From DASSKA01 sp963839365 (GTDB lineage: Bacteria > Actinomycetota > Actinomycetes > Propionibacteriales > Nocardioidaceae): a stretch of 64,000 nt of DNA. Location of the stretch: positions 1,054,001 through 1,118,000 of the forward strand of contig CAWIUT010000001.1 in the NCBI GenBank assembly GCA_963839365.1. Reading direction: 5' to 3'. Made by a program: the position numbers and the translations under genes. This document shows positions 9,001-18,339 of this stretch, one piece after another; position 1 is the first letter of the stretch, and the number at the start of each line of letters is the position of its first letter. Under the pieces are notes generated by a model that saw nothing but the letters and a program-made list of their open reading frames with translations, was not told where the DNA came from and ran no database searches.

Positions 9001-9591
9001 GTGCCCATGTTGACCGCCGTGGACGACTTGCCCACCCCGCCCCGGCGGGTCCTGGTCGCCGGCACCTCCGGGTCGGGCAAGACCACGTTGGCCCGGCGCG
9101 TCTCGGCGACGCTGGGGCTCCCGCACGTCGAGATCGACGCCCTGTTCCACGGTCCTGACTGGGTGCCGCGGCCCACCTTCGTCAACGACGTCGCAGCCTT
9201 CACCTCGAAGCCTCGCTGGGTGACCGAGTGGCAGTACCACCAGGTCCGTGCGCTGCTGGCCGACCGCGCTGACCTGCTCGTGTGGCTGGACCTGCCCCGA
9301 GCCACGGTGATGCGGCAGGTCGTACGACGCACCCTCCGCCGCAGCCTGCGCCGCGAGGTGCTGTGGAACGGCAACGTGGAGCCGCCGCTACGCACCATCG
9401 TGGGGAACACCGACCACATCATCCGCTGGGCCTGGCGGACCCATCACCAGACGGCGACCCGGGTGGGGGCCCTGCTGGAGCACCGCCCGGAGCTGCCGGT
9501 GGTGCACCTGCGCAGCCACGACGAGGCCGAGCGCTGGGGCCGTGGGCCGCTTGTCTCCGGGCGCGACGGGCCGGCCCCGGGCGCGCCATAA
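9001..9591 (+). CDS. P-loop nucleoside/adenylate kinase-like protein (AAA_17/FlaR-type)
   Basis: 196-residue P-loop protein. The Walker A is GTSGSGKTT (residues 21-29), followed by the IDALFHGPDWVPR segment typical of 'topology modulation' adenylate-kinase-like proteins. An Arg-rich lid (RRTLRRSLRREVLW) comes later. It would phosphorylate a small substrate, which is not known. GTG 9001 is taken as start because TACGAT (8990-8995) lies five bases before it, suggesting a leaderless transcript; ATG 9007 is an alternative. Confidence 0.78.
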   Translation: MPMLTAVDDLPTPPRRVLVAGTSGSGKTTLARRVSATLGLPHVEIDALFHGPDWVPRPTFVNDVAAFTSKPRWVTEWQYHQVRALLADRADLLVWLDLPRATVMRQVVRRTLRRSLRREVLWNGNVEPPLRTIVGNTDHIIRWAWRTHHQTATRVGALLEHRPELPVVHLRSHDEAERWGRGPLVSGRDGPAPGAP

Positions 9592-9598
9592 TGCCGAC

Positions 9599-9931
9599 AT
9601 GGCTTACGACGCCGAGCTGGCGACCCGGATCCGGGAGGTCGTCCGAGGTGACCCGGGCCTGAGCGAGAAGCGCATGTTCGGGGGGATCGCCTTCCTGGTC
9701 GACGGCAACATGGCCGTGAGCGCCAGCGGTCAGGGCGGCCTGATGCTCCGCGTCGACCCCGGCCGGTCCGGCACCCTGGTCGACCAGCAGCACGTGCGCC
9801 GCGTCGAGATGCGCGGACGCCAGATGGTCGGCTGGCTGCGCGTGGACGGCGAGCTGCTCGGGACGGACCGGGAGCTGAGGCACTGGGTGGACCTCGGGCT
9901 CGCCTACGCCCGGTCCCTCCCACCGAAGTAG
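9599..9931 (+). CDS. TfoX N-terminal domain protein
   Basis: 110 residues spanning just the TfoX N-terminal domain, marked by the strongly conserved EKRMFGGIAFLVDGNMA. In gamma-proteobacteria TfoX regulates competence; the stand-alone actinobacterial versions have no defined role. ATG 9599 lies six bases after CATAAT (9587-9592), consistent with a leaderless message starting at the ATG. It follows the kinase-like gene by seven bases. Confidence 0.85.
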   Translation: MAYDAELATRIREVVRGDPGLSEKRMFGGIAFLVDGNMAVSASGQGGLMLRVDPGRSGTLVDQQHVRRVEMRGRQMVGWLRVDGELLGTDRELRHWVDLGLAYARSLPPK

Positions 9932-9982
9932 GGGCCGTGGGCTCTTTCCGTCGGTCCGCGCCAGTCAGGCAGAATGCGCTCG

Positions 9983-10234
9983 GTGGCGGAGAGGCAACGA
10001 CCGGATCAGGGCTGGACGATGCTGGGCGCCGGCCCCGGGCTGTGCGGGGGCTGCCTGCACGCGAAGCTGAACGTCACCCGGCGCGGCCCCGCCTACCTAC
10101 GCTGCCTGCGAGCGTCCTGGGACGCGCGGCTCGTCCGCTACCCGCGGCTGCCGGTGCGGTCCTGCCCGGGCTTCGAGCCGGGCTCGGGCACCGACGGTGG
10201 TCCCGATGGCGGGCCGGTCAGCCACGAGCGGTGA
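9983..10234 (+). CDS. Conserved small cysteine-containing protein
   Basis: 83-residue protein of unknown function. Four cysteines are spaced CGGC ... C ... C within a segment ending YPRLPVRSCPGFEP, a pattern I recognise from small uncharacterised actinobacterial proteins and which may bind a metal. GTG 9983 is chosen because CAGAAT (9970-9975) precedes it by seven bases, as at several leaderless genes here; ATG 9974 lies inside that hexamer. It converges on map. Confidence 0.6.
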   Translation: MAERQRPDQGWTMLGAGPGLCGGCLHAKLNVTRRGPAYLRCLRASWDARLVRYPRLPVRSCPGFEPGSGTDGGPDGGPVSHER

Positions 10235-10985
10235 GCACGACAGGCTCCCCGTCGGTGATCGCCACGGTGTGCTCCATGTGCGCCCCCCGGGAGCCGTCCG
10301 CGCTGCGCAGCGTCCACCCGTCCGGGTCGGTGAAGATCTGGTCCGTGGACTGCAGGAACCACGGCTCGATCGCGATCACCAGGCCGGGCCGCAACGGGTA
10401 GCCGCGTCCCGGCCGGCCGTTGTTCGGCACGTGCGGGTCGCCGTGCATGGTGCGGCCGACCCCGTGGCCGCCGAAGTCGGTGTTGATCGTGTATCCAGCG
10501 CCCAGCGCCACCTCGGCGATCGCCGCGGAGAGGTCACCGATGCGCTTGCCGGAACGGGCCGTGGCAATCGCCGCGTCCAGCGCCCTGGAGGTCACCTCGA
10601 TCAGCCGGACGTCCTCCTCCTGGGGGGTGCCGACGATGACGCTGAGGGCCGAGTCGGAGACCCACCCGTCGACCGCCACCGCGAAGTCCAGGCTGAGCAG
10701 GTCACCGTCGCGGAGCCGGTAGTCGTGCGGCAGGCCGTGCAGCACGGCGTCGTTGACCGAGGTGCACAGCACCTTGCCGAACGGCATCGCCCCGAACGAG
10801 GGGTGGTAGTCGATGTAGCAGGACTCCGCCCCGCGCTCGCGGATCATCTCGTGCGCGAGCGCATCCAGCTCCAGCAGGTTGACGCCGACGTCGGCTACCT
10901 CGGCGAGCCGCGTGAGCACCTCGGCGACGAACCGGCCGGCCGGACGCATGGCCTCGATCTCTTCGGGCGTTCTCAGCTCGATCAT
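10218..10985 (-). CDS. map: Methionine aminopeptidase, type I
   Basis: 255 residues. Removes N-terminal Met from nascent proteins in the cytoplasm. The five metal ligands sit in recognisable motifs: LSLDFAVAVDGWVSDSA (two Asp), GHGVGRTMHGDPHV (His), AIEPWF (Glu) and the C-terminal EHTVAI (Glu). GGAGG lies just before the ATG. The gene follows trpS on the same strand with a 53-base gap and overlaps the convergent small Cys gene by 17 bases at the 3' end. This copy sits beside trpS, not in the ribosomal-protein operon where actinobacteria commonly keep one, so a second map elsewhere is likely. Confidence 0.95.
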   Translation of the reverse strand: MIELRTPEEIEAMRPAGRFVAEVLTRLAEVADVGVNLLELDALAHEMIRERGAESCYIDYHPSFGAMPFGKVLCTSVNDAVLHGLPHDYRLRDGDLLSLDFAVAVDGWVSDSALSVIVGTPQEEDVRLIEVTSRALDAAIATARSGKRIGDLSAAIAEVALGAGYTINTDFGGHGVGRTMHGDPHVPNNGRPGRGYPLRPGLVIAIEPWFLQSTDQIFTDPDGWTLRSADGSRGAHMEHTVAITDGEPVVLTARG

Positions 10986-11038
10986 TGCCTCCGGAGACTA
11001 CACGGCAGTGGCGGCCGGCCCACTGGTGACGGACGGAG

Positions 11039-12028
11039 TCACGGCACGGCGACCAGCCCGAGGGCCTCCCGCGCCGCGGCGACGGTCTGCTCGGCGATCG
11101 GCGCCGCGGCGTCCGCCCCCGCCCGGAGCCGCCCGAGCAGGCCGGCACGATCTGCCACCAGGTCGCGGTAGGCCTTCTGGATCGGGGTCAGCAGCTCGAG
11201 CAGCACCTCGATGACCGCCTCCTTCAGCGCCCTCCCGCCGTGCAGCCCGTCGAGCGCGTCCGCCGGCCCGGTCCCGGTCAGGGCACCGAGCAGGGCCGCG
11301 AGGTTCGCCACGCCGGGACGCCCCCAGGCGTCGTAGGCGAGCACCGGGTCGGTGTCGGTGACCGCACGGCGCACCTTGGCGGCGATGGTGTCCGCGTCGT
11401 CCAGCAGGAAGAGCACCCCGGAGCCGTCCGCCCCGGACTTGCCCATCTTCGCGGTCGGGTCCCGCAGGTCCTTGACCCGCGCCGCGTCGGGCGGGGTGGT
11501 CCCGCGCGGGACGGTGAACACCTCGCCGTACCGGCCGTTGAACCGCCGCGCCAAGGTGACGGCAAGCTCGAGGTGCTGGCGCTGGTCCTCCCCCACCGGC
11601 ACGACGTCGGTCCGGTAGGCGAGGATGTCGGCGGCCATGAGCGCCGGGTAGGTGAGCAGCGACAGCCGGGTCGACGCCTGACCGCCGGACTTCTCCTTGA
11701 ACTGGATCATCCGCGTCATCTCGCCGTAGGTCGCGGTGCTCTCCAGCAGGTAGCTCAGCTCGGTGTGCGCCCGCACCGAGGACTGCACGAACAGCAGCGC
11801 GCCGCGCTCCAGGCCGCAGGCCAGCAGGGTGGCCGCCATCTCCAGGGTCTGCTCCCGGAGCCGGCGAGGGTCGTGATCGACGGTCAACGCGTGCAGGTCG
11901 ACGACGCCGACCACCAGCTCGTGGTCGGGTTGGGCCGCCAGCTCGAGCAGCGGACGGATGGCGCCGAGGTAGTTGCCGACCTGCAGCCGGCCGGTGGGCT
12001 TGAGCCCGGTGAAGACGCGGATGGACAT
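11039..12028 (-). CDS. trpS: Tryptophanyl-tRNA synthetase
   Basis: 329-residue class Ic synthetase that charges tRNA-Trp. The HIGH-equivalent motif lies within PTGRLQVGNYLGAI and the KMSKS loop is KMGKS. Length matches the bacterial family (about 330). GAGGAG sits five bases before the ATG at 12028. Upstream is a leader peptide with tandem Trp codons and a terminator/antiterminator, so expression should rise when charged tRNA-Trp is short. Confidence 0.96.
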   Translation of the reverse strand: MSIRVFTGLKPTGRLQVGNYLGAIRPLLELAAQPDHELVVGVVDLHALTVDHDPRRLREQTLEMAATLLACGLERGALLFVQSSVRAHTELSYLLESTATYGEMTRMIQFKEKSGGQASTRLSLLTYPALMAADILAYRTDVVPVGEDQRQHLELAVTLARRFNGRYGEVFTVPRGTTPPDAARVKDLRDPTAKMGKSGADGSGVLFLLDDADTIAAKVRRAVTDTDPVLAYDAWGRPGVANLAALLGALTGTGPADALDGLHGGRALKEAVIEVLLELLTPIQKAYRDLVADRAGLLGRLRAGADAAAPIAEQTVAAAREALGLVAVP

Positions 12029-12102
12029 GGGTTCTCCTCACGAGGGATCGCTCGGTCACCCACACCGGTCGACGCGCGCCTCGAGACCACGAACACGACA
12101 AA

Positions 12103-12122
12103 GGCCGCCCGGAGGGGCGGCC
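12103..12122 (-). terminator. Attenuator terminator of the trpS leader
   Basis: A perfect 8-bp GC stem with a 4-base loop, followed on the minus strand by TTTGTCG, 75 bases before the trpS start. It is mutually exclusive with the 2:3 antiterminator helix. Confidence 0.8.
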
Positions 12123-12150
12123 GCAGCACGAACAGGTCTGGGTGGCCGCC

Positions 12151-12186
12151 CTACCGCGGCCACCAGGTGCACATGTGCGTGGTCAT
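12151..12186 (-). CDS. trpS leader peptide (tandem Trp codons)
   Basis: An 11-codon ORF encoding MTTHMCTWWPR and ending in TAG, with adjacent Trp codons 8 and 9. The ATG lies six bases after a -10 hexamer, so the leader is probably translated from a leaderless transcript. Its Trp codons lie in segment 1 of the attenuator. The peptide itself is presumably without function. Confidence 0.82.
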   Translation of the reverse strand: MTTHMCTWWPR

Positions 12187-12256
12187 GCCGTCATTCTGCC
12201 CGATCCGTCCCGCGCCGCAACCCGATCGGGGCCGGCACGCCGTACGCTGCCTGACC

Positions 12257-13219
12257 ATGAGCAGACTCGAGGCGATGATCCAGCGGCAGGGTCGGGAGCT
12301 GGAGCGTCTCGCCCAGCTGGACGTGTCCGAGTCCGCCGACCGGCTCCGCGGCTGCCGGCGGGTGCTGCTGGTCGGCACCGGGACCAGCCAGCACGCCGCC
12401 GAGCTCGGCGCGCTGCTGCTGTACGACGCCGGGGTGGATGCGCTGGCCTGCCCGGCCGCGGCGTTCGGGCGCGGCGACGTGCCGCTGCGGCAGGGCGACG
12501 GGGTGGTCGTCCTCTCGCACACCGCGGAGACCGCCTACGCCCGGCGGAGCCGGGACCGCGCGCTGCAGGCAGGGGCACCGCTGGTGTCGGTGACCGGCCT
12601 TGGCGGCGGCTGGCCGGAGGCCGTCGAGACCGTCGCGCGGGAGGACTCGGAGACCTACACGGTCAGCTATACGACCTGCCTGGCGGTACTCACGCTGCTG
12701 GCCGCCGAGCTCGGCGCGTCGATGTACACCCGCGCGGCGCTGCAGGCCACCCTTCCCGCGGTCGAGCAGGCCCTGCAGGACGGCTCCCCCGACACGGTGC
12801 CGCTGCCCGCACGTGCCCTGGCGATCATCGGCACGGGCCCGTTCGGGGTGACGGCGCGGGAAGGCGCCCTCAAGCTGCGGGAGTCCGCGCGGATGCTGGC
12901 CGAGGGCTTCGACGCGGAGTACTTCCTGCACGGCTCAGCGGTCCCCCTCACCCCCGCAGACGGGCTGGTGCTGCTGCAGCCGGGGGCCGACGCCGACGGG
13001 CTGGTCGCCGCGATCGGCCGGGCGGCCGCCGCCGAGAACATCCCGACCACCAGTCTCTCCCTGGACACCGGGCTGCCACCGGTGCTGGCGCAGATCCCGC
13101 TCACCGTGGTGCTGCAACGGCTGGCCGCCCGCTGGTCCCGGCTGCGGGGCACGGACCCCGACGTGGCGATCGTCGGCGGCTGGGCGCAGCAGCAGCTGTG
13201 GGAGCTCGGCGCCTCCTGA
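12257..13219 (+). CDS. SIS-domain sugar isomerase/deaminase-like protein (GlmS C-terminal-like)
   Basis: 320 residues with two SIS domains and no glutaminase domain. The first contains LLVGTGTSQHAAELG and a VVVLSHTAETAY substrate loop. The second contains AIIGTGPFGVTAREGALKLRE, matching the GlmS isomerase lobe where the substrate glutamate and lysine sit. It probably isomerises or deaminates a phosphosugar, but specificity is open. ATG 12257 follows TACGCT (12243-12248) by eight bases, suggesting a leaderless start. It is divergent from the trpS leader. Confidence 0.8.
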   Translation: MSRLEAMIQRQGRELERLAQLDVSESADRLRGCRRVLLVGTGTSQHAAELGALLLYDAGVDALACPAAAFGRGDVPLRQGDGVVVLSHTAETAYARRSRDRALQAGAPLVSVTGLGGGWPEAVETVAREDSETYTVSYTTCLAVLTLLAAELGASMYTRAALQATLPAVEQALQDGSPDTVPLPARALAIIGTGPFGVTAREGALKLRESARMLAEGFDAEYFLHGSAVPLTPADGLVLLQPGADADGLVAAIGRAAAAENIPTTSLSLDTGLPPVLAQIPLTVVLQRLAARWSRLRGTDPDVAIVGGWAQQQLWELGAS

Positions 13220-13279
13220 GCCGTCGTCTTCCGCGGGCGTTGCGGCGGCGCCAGGGGCCGGGTCTGGCACACTCGGGCC

Positions 13280-13981
13280 ATGGCCGAGGAGCCGCCCGCC
13301 GACGGGAAGCGCGAACCGAACCTGGAGCTTCCCCAGCTGCGGCTGCCCCGGTTCCGCCGCAGGACGGTACGACGGAGAGAGCCGGCCCCCGACGCAGACA
13401 CCCGGACGCGCGACCCGGTTCCCGCGCTGGATCCGGAGGCCACCGCGCCCTCGCTGCCACCGGAGGAGCCGGCGGCGCCGCCTGCGCGGCCGGTACCGCA
13501 GCCGGACCCAGGGCCGGCCCCAGGGCCAGACCCAGGGCCAGAGGAGACGGTCCCGCAGCACCGCGAGCGGCGCATGTCGGCTCTTCCCGGCCCGGTTGCG
13601 GCGGTAGTGGCCGGACTGGTCGTGGGCCTGGTGGGCAGCGGCACGACCTATGGTGGCCTGCGCGGCTGCGCCGCGGTGCGCGGTGCGCCCTCGTGCGGCG
13701 CACCGGGGCTCGGGTTCCTGGTCGCGATCGCGATCGGGATGGTGGCGCTCGGCGCCGTGCTGCTGAAGGTGATGCGCGCCCGCGAGTCGGTGGGCACCAG
13801 CTTCCTCGGCGTGGGACTGGTGGTCGTCGTCGTGCTGGTCGCCCTGACCGGCGTGATCTTCTCAGCGTGGATGTTCGTGGTGGTCCCGCTGCTGTGCTCG
13901 GCGGCCTATGCTGCCGCGCACTGGGTCACCCACCGGTTCGTGGAGCCGTGGGAGCCCCCACCGGGCCCGGACGTGCGCTGA
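13280..13981 (+). CDS. Membrane protein with long proline-rich cytoplasmic head
   Basis: 233 residues, unrecognised family. Residues 1-98 are charged and proline-rich, with repeated PGP/PDPGP units near 73-86. Four hydrophobic segments follow (about 103-125, 145-162, 175-195 and 200-215). The C-terminus ends in another Pro-rich tail. It lies between the SIS gene and the convergent asd. No function can be proposed from sequence. Confidence 0.65.
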   Translation: MAEEPPADGKREPNLELPQLRLPRFRRRTVRRREPAPDADTRTRDPVPALDPEATAPSLPPEEPAAPPARPVPQPDPGPAPGPDPGPEETVPQHRERRMSALPGPVAAVVAGLVVGLVGSGTTYGGLRGCAAVRGAPSCGAPGLGFLVAIAIGMVALGAVLLKVMRARESVGTSFLGVGLVVVVVLVALTGVIFSAWMFVVVPLLCSAAYAAAHWVTHRFVEPWEPPPGPDVR

Positions 13982-13999
13982 GCGGGCGTCGCCGGCGGC

Positions 14000-15049
14000 T
14001 CAGACCGCCAGCCGGGCCGCCAGCAGCTCCGCGATCTGCACGGTGTTCAGCGCCGCACCCTTGCGGAGGTTGTCGCTGCTCACGAACAGCACCAGTCCCC
14101 GCTCGTCGTCCACGCCCGGGTCCTGACGGATCCGGCCGACGAAGCTCGGGTCCTTGCCGGCCGCCTCCAGCGGGGTGGGCACGTCGGAAAGCTCCACACC
14201 GGCCGCGCCGCTGAGGATCTCCTTGGCGCGCTTGGCCGGCAGCGGCCGCGCGAACTCGGCGTTGAGGGACAGCGAGTGCCCGGTGAACACCGGCACCCGC
14301 ACGCAGGTGCCGGACACCCGCAGCTCGGGGATGCCGAGGATCTTGCGCGACTCGTTGCGCAGCTTCTGCTCCTCGTTGGTCTCCTCGGTGCCGTCGTCGA
14401 CCAGCGACCCGGCGAGGGGAAGCACGTTGTAGGCGATCGGCTTGGCGTACGTCGTCGGCTCCGGAAGCGGCACGGCGGAGCCGTCCCGGACCAGGTCCGT
14501 GGCGGCGGGAGCGCCCGCCCGGATCTGCCCGGCGAGCTCCTGCACGCCGGCCACCCCGCTGCCGGACACCGCCTGGTAGGTGCTCGCCACCAGCCGCACC
14601 AGTCGGGCCTCGTCGTGCAGCGGCTTGAGCACCGGCATCGCTGCCATCGTGGTGCAGTTCGGGTTGGCGATGATGCCCTTGCGGGCCTCGCTGACTGCCT
14701 GCGGGTTCACCTCGCTGACTACCAGCGGCACGTCGGGGTCCATCCGCCAGGCCGAGGAGTTGTCGACCACGGTGACCCCGGCGTCGGCGAACTTCGGCGC
14801 CAGCGCGCGGGAGGCACCTGCACCGGCGGAGAACAGCGCGATGTCCAGCCCGGTGGGGTCCGCGGCGGTGGCGTCCTCGACCATCACCTCGCGGTCGCCC
14901 CAGGACAGCACCGAGCCGGCCGAGCGCGCCGAGGCGAAGAACCGGATGCTGCCCACCGGGAACCGGCGTTCGAGCAGCACGTCGCGCATCACCCGGCCGA
15001 CCTGGCCGGTGGCGCCCACGATGCCGATCGAGATTCCCGGAGCGCTCAT
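14000..15049 (-). CDS. asd: Aspartate-semialdehyde dehydrogenase
   Basis: 349 residues. Reduces aspartyl-phosphate to aspartate semialdehyde with NADPH, feeding lysine, threonine, methionine and diaminopimelate synthesis. The NADP-binding GATGQVG is at 12-18 and the catalytic Cys is C132 in NPNCTT. Length is normal. The ATG overlaps, as ATGA, the stop of the last of three mini-ORFs encoded by the 53-bp repeats that separate it from lysC. Translation is therefore probably coupled to the upstream reading frames. Confidence 0.96.
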   Translation of the reverse strand: MSAPGISIGIVGATGQVGRVMRDVLLERRFPVGSIRFFASARSAGSVLSWGDREVMVEDATAADPTGLDIALFSAGAGASRALAPKFADAGVTVVDNSSAWRMDPDVPLVVSEVNPQAVSEARKGIIANPNCTTMAAMPVLKPLHDEARLVRLVASTYQAVSGSGVAGVQELAGQIRAGAPAATDLVRDGSAVPLPEPTTYAKPIAYNVLPLAGSLVDDGTEETNEEQKLRNESRKILGIPELRVSGTCVRVPVFTGHSLSLNAEFARPLPAKRAKEILSGAAGVELSDVPTPLEAAGKDPSFVGRIRQDPGVDDERGLVLFVSSDNLRKGAALNTVQIAELLAARLAV

Positions 15050-15102
15050 CGGGGCCCCCGCGGAAGTGTGAGCGGAGCGAGCAGTTTCGTGGGGTGGTTC
15101 AT
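15046..15102 (-). CDS. Repeat-encoded mini-ORF 3 (18 aa, stop overlaps asd start)
   Basis: The same peptide from the third copy. Its TGA (15046-15048) overlaps the asd ATG (15047-15049), completing an unbroken chain of stop/start overlaps from lysC to asd. Confidence 0.5.
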   Translation of the reverse strand: MNHPTKLLAPLTLPRGPR

Positions 15103-15204
15103 CGGGGCCCCCGCGGAAGTGTGAGCGGAGCGAGCAGTTTCGTGGGGTGGTTCATCGGGGCCCCCGCGGAAGTGTGAGCGGAGCGAGCAGTTTCGTGGGG
15201 TGGT

Positions 15205-15205
<1 letters not shown>
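15047..15205 (-). repeat. Three perfect 53-bp tandem repeats between lysC and asd (MIRU-like)
   Basis: Copies at 15047-15099, 15100-15152 and 15153-15205 are identical, and a further six bases of the unit continue into the lysC end. On the minus strand each unit begins with ATG and encodes 18 codons ending CGATGA, so every stop overlaps the next start by four bases. The first start overlaps the lysC stop and the last stop overlaps the asd start. This is the arrangement described for mycobacterial interspersed repetitive units (MIRUs), which expand inside overlapping stop/start junctions. Confidence 0.93.
15099..15155 (-). CDS. Repeat-encoded mini-ORF 2 (18 aa)
   Basis: The same 18-residue peptide as mini-ORF 1 from the second repeat copy, with four-base ATGA overlaps at both ends. 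Confidence 0.5.
   Translation of the reverse strand: MNHPTKLLAPLTLPRGPR

Positions 15206-15208
<3 letters not shown>
15152..15208 (-). CDS. Repeat-encoded mini-ORF 1 (18 aa, coupled to lysC stop)
   Basis: Encodes MNHPTKLLAPLTLPRGPR. Its ATG lies in the ATGA that ends lysC. A GGGGG run sits five bases before each following start. Whether the peptide accumulates is unknown; its more likely role is to carry terminating ribosomes toward asd. Confidence 0.5.
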
Positions 15209-16473
<1,265 letters not shown>

Positions 16474-16612
16474 GGCTCTCCTCGGGACGGCTCGGCAACG
16501 ACTGCCAGACGAGTCTAGACCTGGCGCCCAGCGTCCTTCCCGGCTCCACCGGATGCCAAGACGGGGACCCCGGGACCTCTACGGGGACACCGGCGACCAC
16601 CGCCCTCCGGCG

Positions 16613-17254
16613 TCACTGCGAGGCGGTGTCGAGCTCCTCGTCGACCGAGTCCAGCATCTCGTCGGCGGCGGCCACCTGGTCCTGCTCACCCTCGAACTCG
16701 GCGTCGAGCCGGTCGTGGGTGACGATCGACTGCAGCGCCCGCAGCACGCCGCTGGCCTCGGGGCCCCATGAGGACACGTAGGAGAACTGCCACCACCACA
16801 GCGCCTCGCTGACCCGGCCGGCCCGGTAGTGGCGCAGCCCGTGCGCGAGCGCGGTGGCGATGCTGGCCAGGTCGTCGGACAGCAGCGAGGACACGATCTC
16901 GGGTGGGTCGACGTACGGGTCGAACACCTCGGCGTAGGCATCCACTGGCTCCAGCAGCACGGCCAGGCGCAGCCGCATCGCGTCCAGGTCCGGGTCAGGG
17001 CCGGCGTCGGGCTCGTACTGCTCGGCGGGGGTGAAGTCGGTGTGCACCCCCAGCCGCCCCCCGGCGAGCAGCACCTGGCTGACCTCCAGCAGCAACAGCG
17101 AGATCGCCGCGCCGCCCGGCGCCTCGCCGCGAGCCAGCGCCTGCAGGGCGAGCAGGAAGCTCTCCACCTGGTCGGCGATCTGCTGCGCGAAGTCCTCCAG
17201 CTCGCTGGCCACCTGCGGCTGCTGCGCCGCGGCGGGCGGGCTCTGCTCACTCAT
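16613..17254 (-). CDS. DUF5063 domain protein
   Basis: 213-residue soluble protein of the DUF5063 family, which has no assigned function and is regularly found next to recR in actinobacteria. Visible features are a Pro/Gln-rich start, an aromatic stretch EALWWWQFSYVSSWG, and an acidic C-terminus. ATG 17254 is used because GGGAG precedes it by about 11 bases; the frame runs further up inside recR. It overlaps the end of recR by eight bases, so the two are likely co-translated. lysC lies downstream on the same strand. Confidence 0.8.
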   Translation of the reverse strand: MSEQSPPAAAQQPQVASELEDFAQQIADQVESFLLALQALARGEAPGGAAISLLLLEVSQVLLAGGRLGVHTDFTPAEQYEPDAGPDPDLDAMRLRLAVLLEPVDAYAEVFDPYVDPPEIVSSLLSDDLASIATALAHGLRHYRAGRVSEALWWWQFSYVSSWGPEASGVLRALQSIVTHDRLDAEFEGEQDQVAAADEMLDSVDEELDTASQ

Positions 17255-17846
17255 CGACTGCTCGTCTCCCTTCGAATGCGCGTCCGAGGGTGACCTCGTC
17301 CGCGTACTCAAGGTCCCCACCTACCGGAAGTCCACTCGCCAGACGCGTCACGCGCAAGCCCATCGGCCTCAGAAGCCGGGTGAGGTACGTCGCGGTGGCC
17401 TCCCCTTCCAGGTTCGGGTCGGTCGCCAGGATCACCTCGGTCACCACCCCGTCGGCCAGCCGGGACATCAGCTCCTTGATCCGCAGGTCGTCCGGCCCGA
17501 CGCCCTCGATCGGCGAGATCGCCCCGCCCAGCACGTGATAGCGACCGCGGAACTCGCGAGTCCGCTCGATGGCCACCACGTCCTTGGACTCCTCGACCAC
17601 GCAGATCACGGCGGGGTCCCGGCGCCGGTCGCGGCAGATCCTGCAGGTCTCCTCCTCGGCGACATTCCCGCACACCGTGCAGAAGGTGACCTTGTCCTTG
17701 GCCTCGACGAGCACCTGCGCAAGCCGGCGTACATCGATCGGGTCGGTGGCGAGAATGTGGAAAGCGATGCGCTGGGCGCTCTTCGGCCCCACCCCGGGGA
17801 GCCGCCCGAGCTCGTCGATCAGGTCCTGGACGACACCTTCGTACAT
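17247..17846 (-). CDS. recR: Recombination mediator protein RecR
   Basis: 199 residues, the full bacterial length. Acts with RecF/RecO to load RecA on gapped DNA. It shows the N-terminal helix-hairpin-helix (LPGVGPKSAQRIAFH), a four-Cys zinc motif (CTVCGNVAEEETCRIC) and a Toprim domain (ICVVEESKDVVAIE). It sits between ybaB and the DUF5063 gene in the usual actinobacterial order. Confidence 0.97.
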   Translation of the reverse strand: MYEGVVQDLIDELGRLPGVGPKSAQRIAFHILATDPIDVRRLAQVLVEAKDKVTFCTVCGNVAEEETCRICRDRRRDPAVICVVEESKDVVAIERTREFRGRYHVLGGAISPIEGVGPDDLRIKELMSRLADGVVTEVILATDPNLEGEATATYLTRLLRPMGLRVTRLASGLPVGGDLEYADEVTLGRAFEGRRAVDE

Positions 17847-17888
17847 GCTGCTTCGTCTGCTTCGTTCGTCTCGGTGAGCGTCGCGGGC

Positions 17889-18263
17889 TCAGAAGCCGGC
17901 CGGCAGGCCGGGGCCTCCGGGCGCGGTGCCGCCAGGGCCACCCAGGCCGCCGGCGAGCGGCCCGAGCTTCTGCTCCGCCAGCTGGTCGGCCTTGCCCTTC
18001 GCGTCCCGGTAGGCGGCCACGATCAGGTCCTCGAGGTCCTCGGTGTCGTCCGGATCGAAGGAGCCGCGCTTGATCGACACGCCGACCAGCTCGCCGACGC
18101 CGGACAGTCGTACGGTGACCAGGCCGTCCCCGACGGTGCCCTCGACGGTGGCCCCGGCGAGCTCCTCCTGGGCGCTGACCATCTGCTGCTGCATCTGCTG
18201 GGCCTGCTGCAGCAGGGCGTTCATGTCCATGCCACCCTCGCCGAACGGGTTCGTCTCACTCAT
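17889..18263 (-). CDS. ybaB: YbaB/EbfC family nucleoid-associated protein
   Basis: 124 residues. Small DNA-binding dimer of the YbaB/EbfC family, classically encoded between dnaX and recR as here. A Gln-rich helix (MNALLQQAQQMQQQM) opens the conserved core, and GTVGDGLVTVRLSG forms the central sheet. The C-terminus is a Gly/Pro-rich tail. ATG 18263 (MSETNPFGEGG) fits family starts; the frame extends 20 codons upstream without a better signal. Confidence 0.93.
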   Translation of the reverse strand: MSETNPFGEGGMDMNALLQQAQQMQQQMVSAQEELAGATVEGTVGDGLVTVRLSGVGELVGVSIKRGSFDPDDTEDLEDLIVAAYRDAKGKADQLAEQKLGPLAGGLGGPGGTAPGGPGLPAGF

Positions 18264-18339
18264 GGCTGGCCACTCTTTCTCGTCGTCGGTGGTGGTGGTC
18301 CGCGGCGCCCCCGGGGGGGGCACCGTCGTCGGTCCTGTC

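Larger units (their letters stand above)
12103..12220 (-). promoter_or_regulatory. trpS leader: promoter, Trp leader peptide and transcription attenuator
   Basis: On the minus strand the promoter is TTGCGG (12215-12220), 16 bases, CAGAAT (12193-12198), followed by the leader ATG at 12186. Segment 1, spanning the tandem Trp codons (12156-12164), pairs perfectly over 9 bp with segment 2 (12141-12149). Segment 2 (12144-12151) can instead pair over 8 bp with segment 3 (12115-12122). Segment 3 pairs over 8 bp with segment 4 (12103-12110), forming a GC hairpin followed by TTTGTCG, an intrinsic terminator. A ribosome stalled at the Trp codons would cover segment 1, favour 2:3 and let transcription enter trpS. 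Confidence 0.85.

Noticed and set aside
12142..14214. 690-codon plus-strand frame
   Set aside because: Runs out of frame through the SIS gene, the membrane protein gene and into asd antisense; Arg/Gly-rich composition typical of shadow frames.
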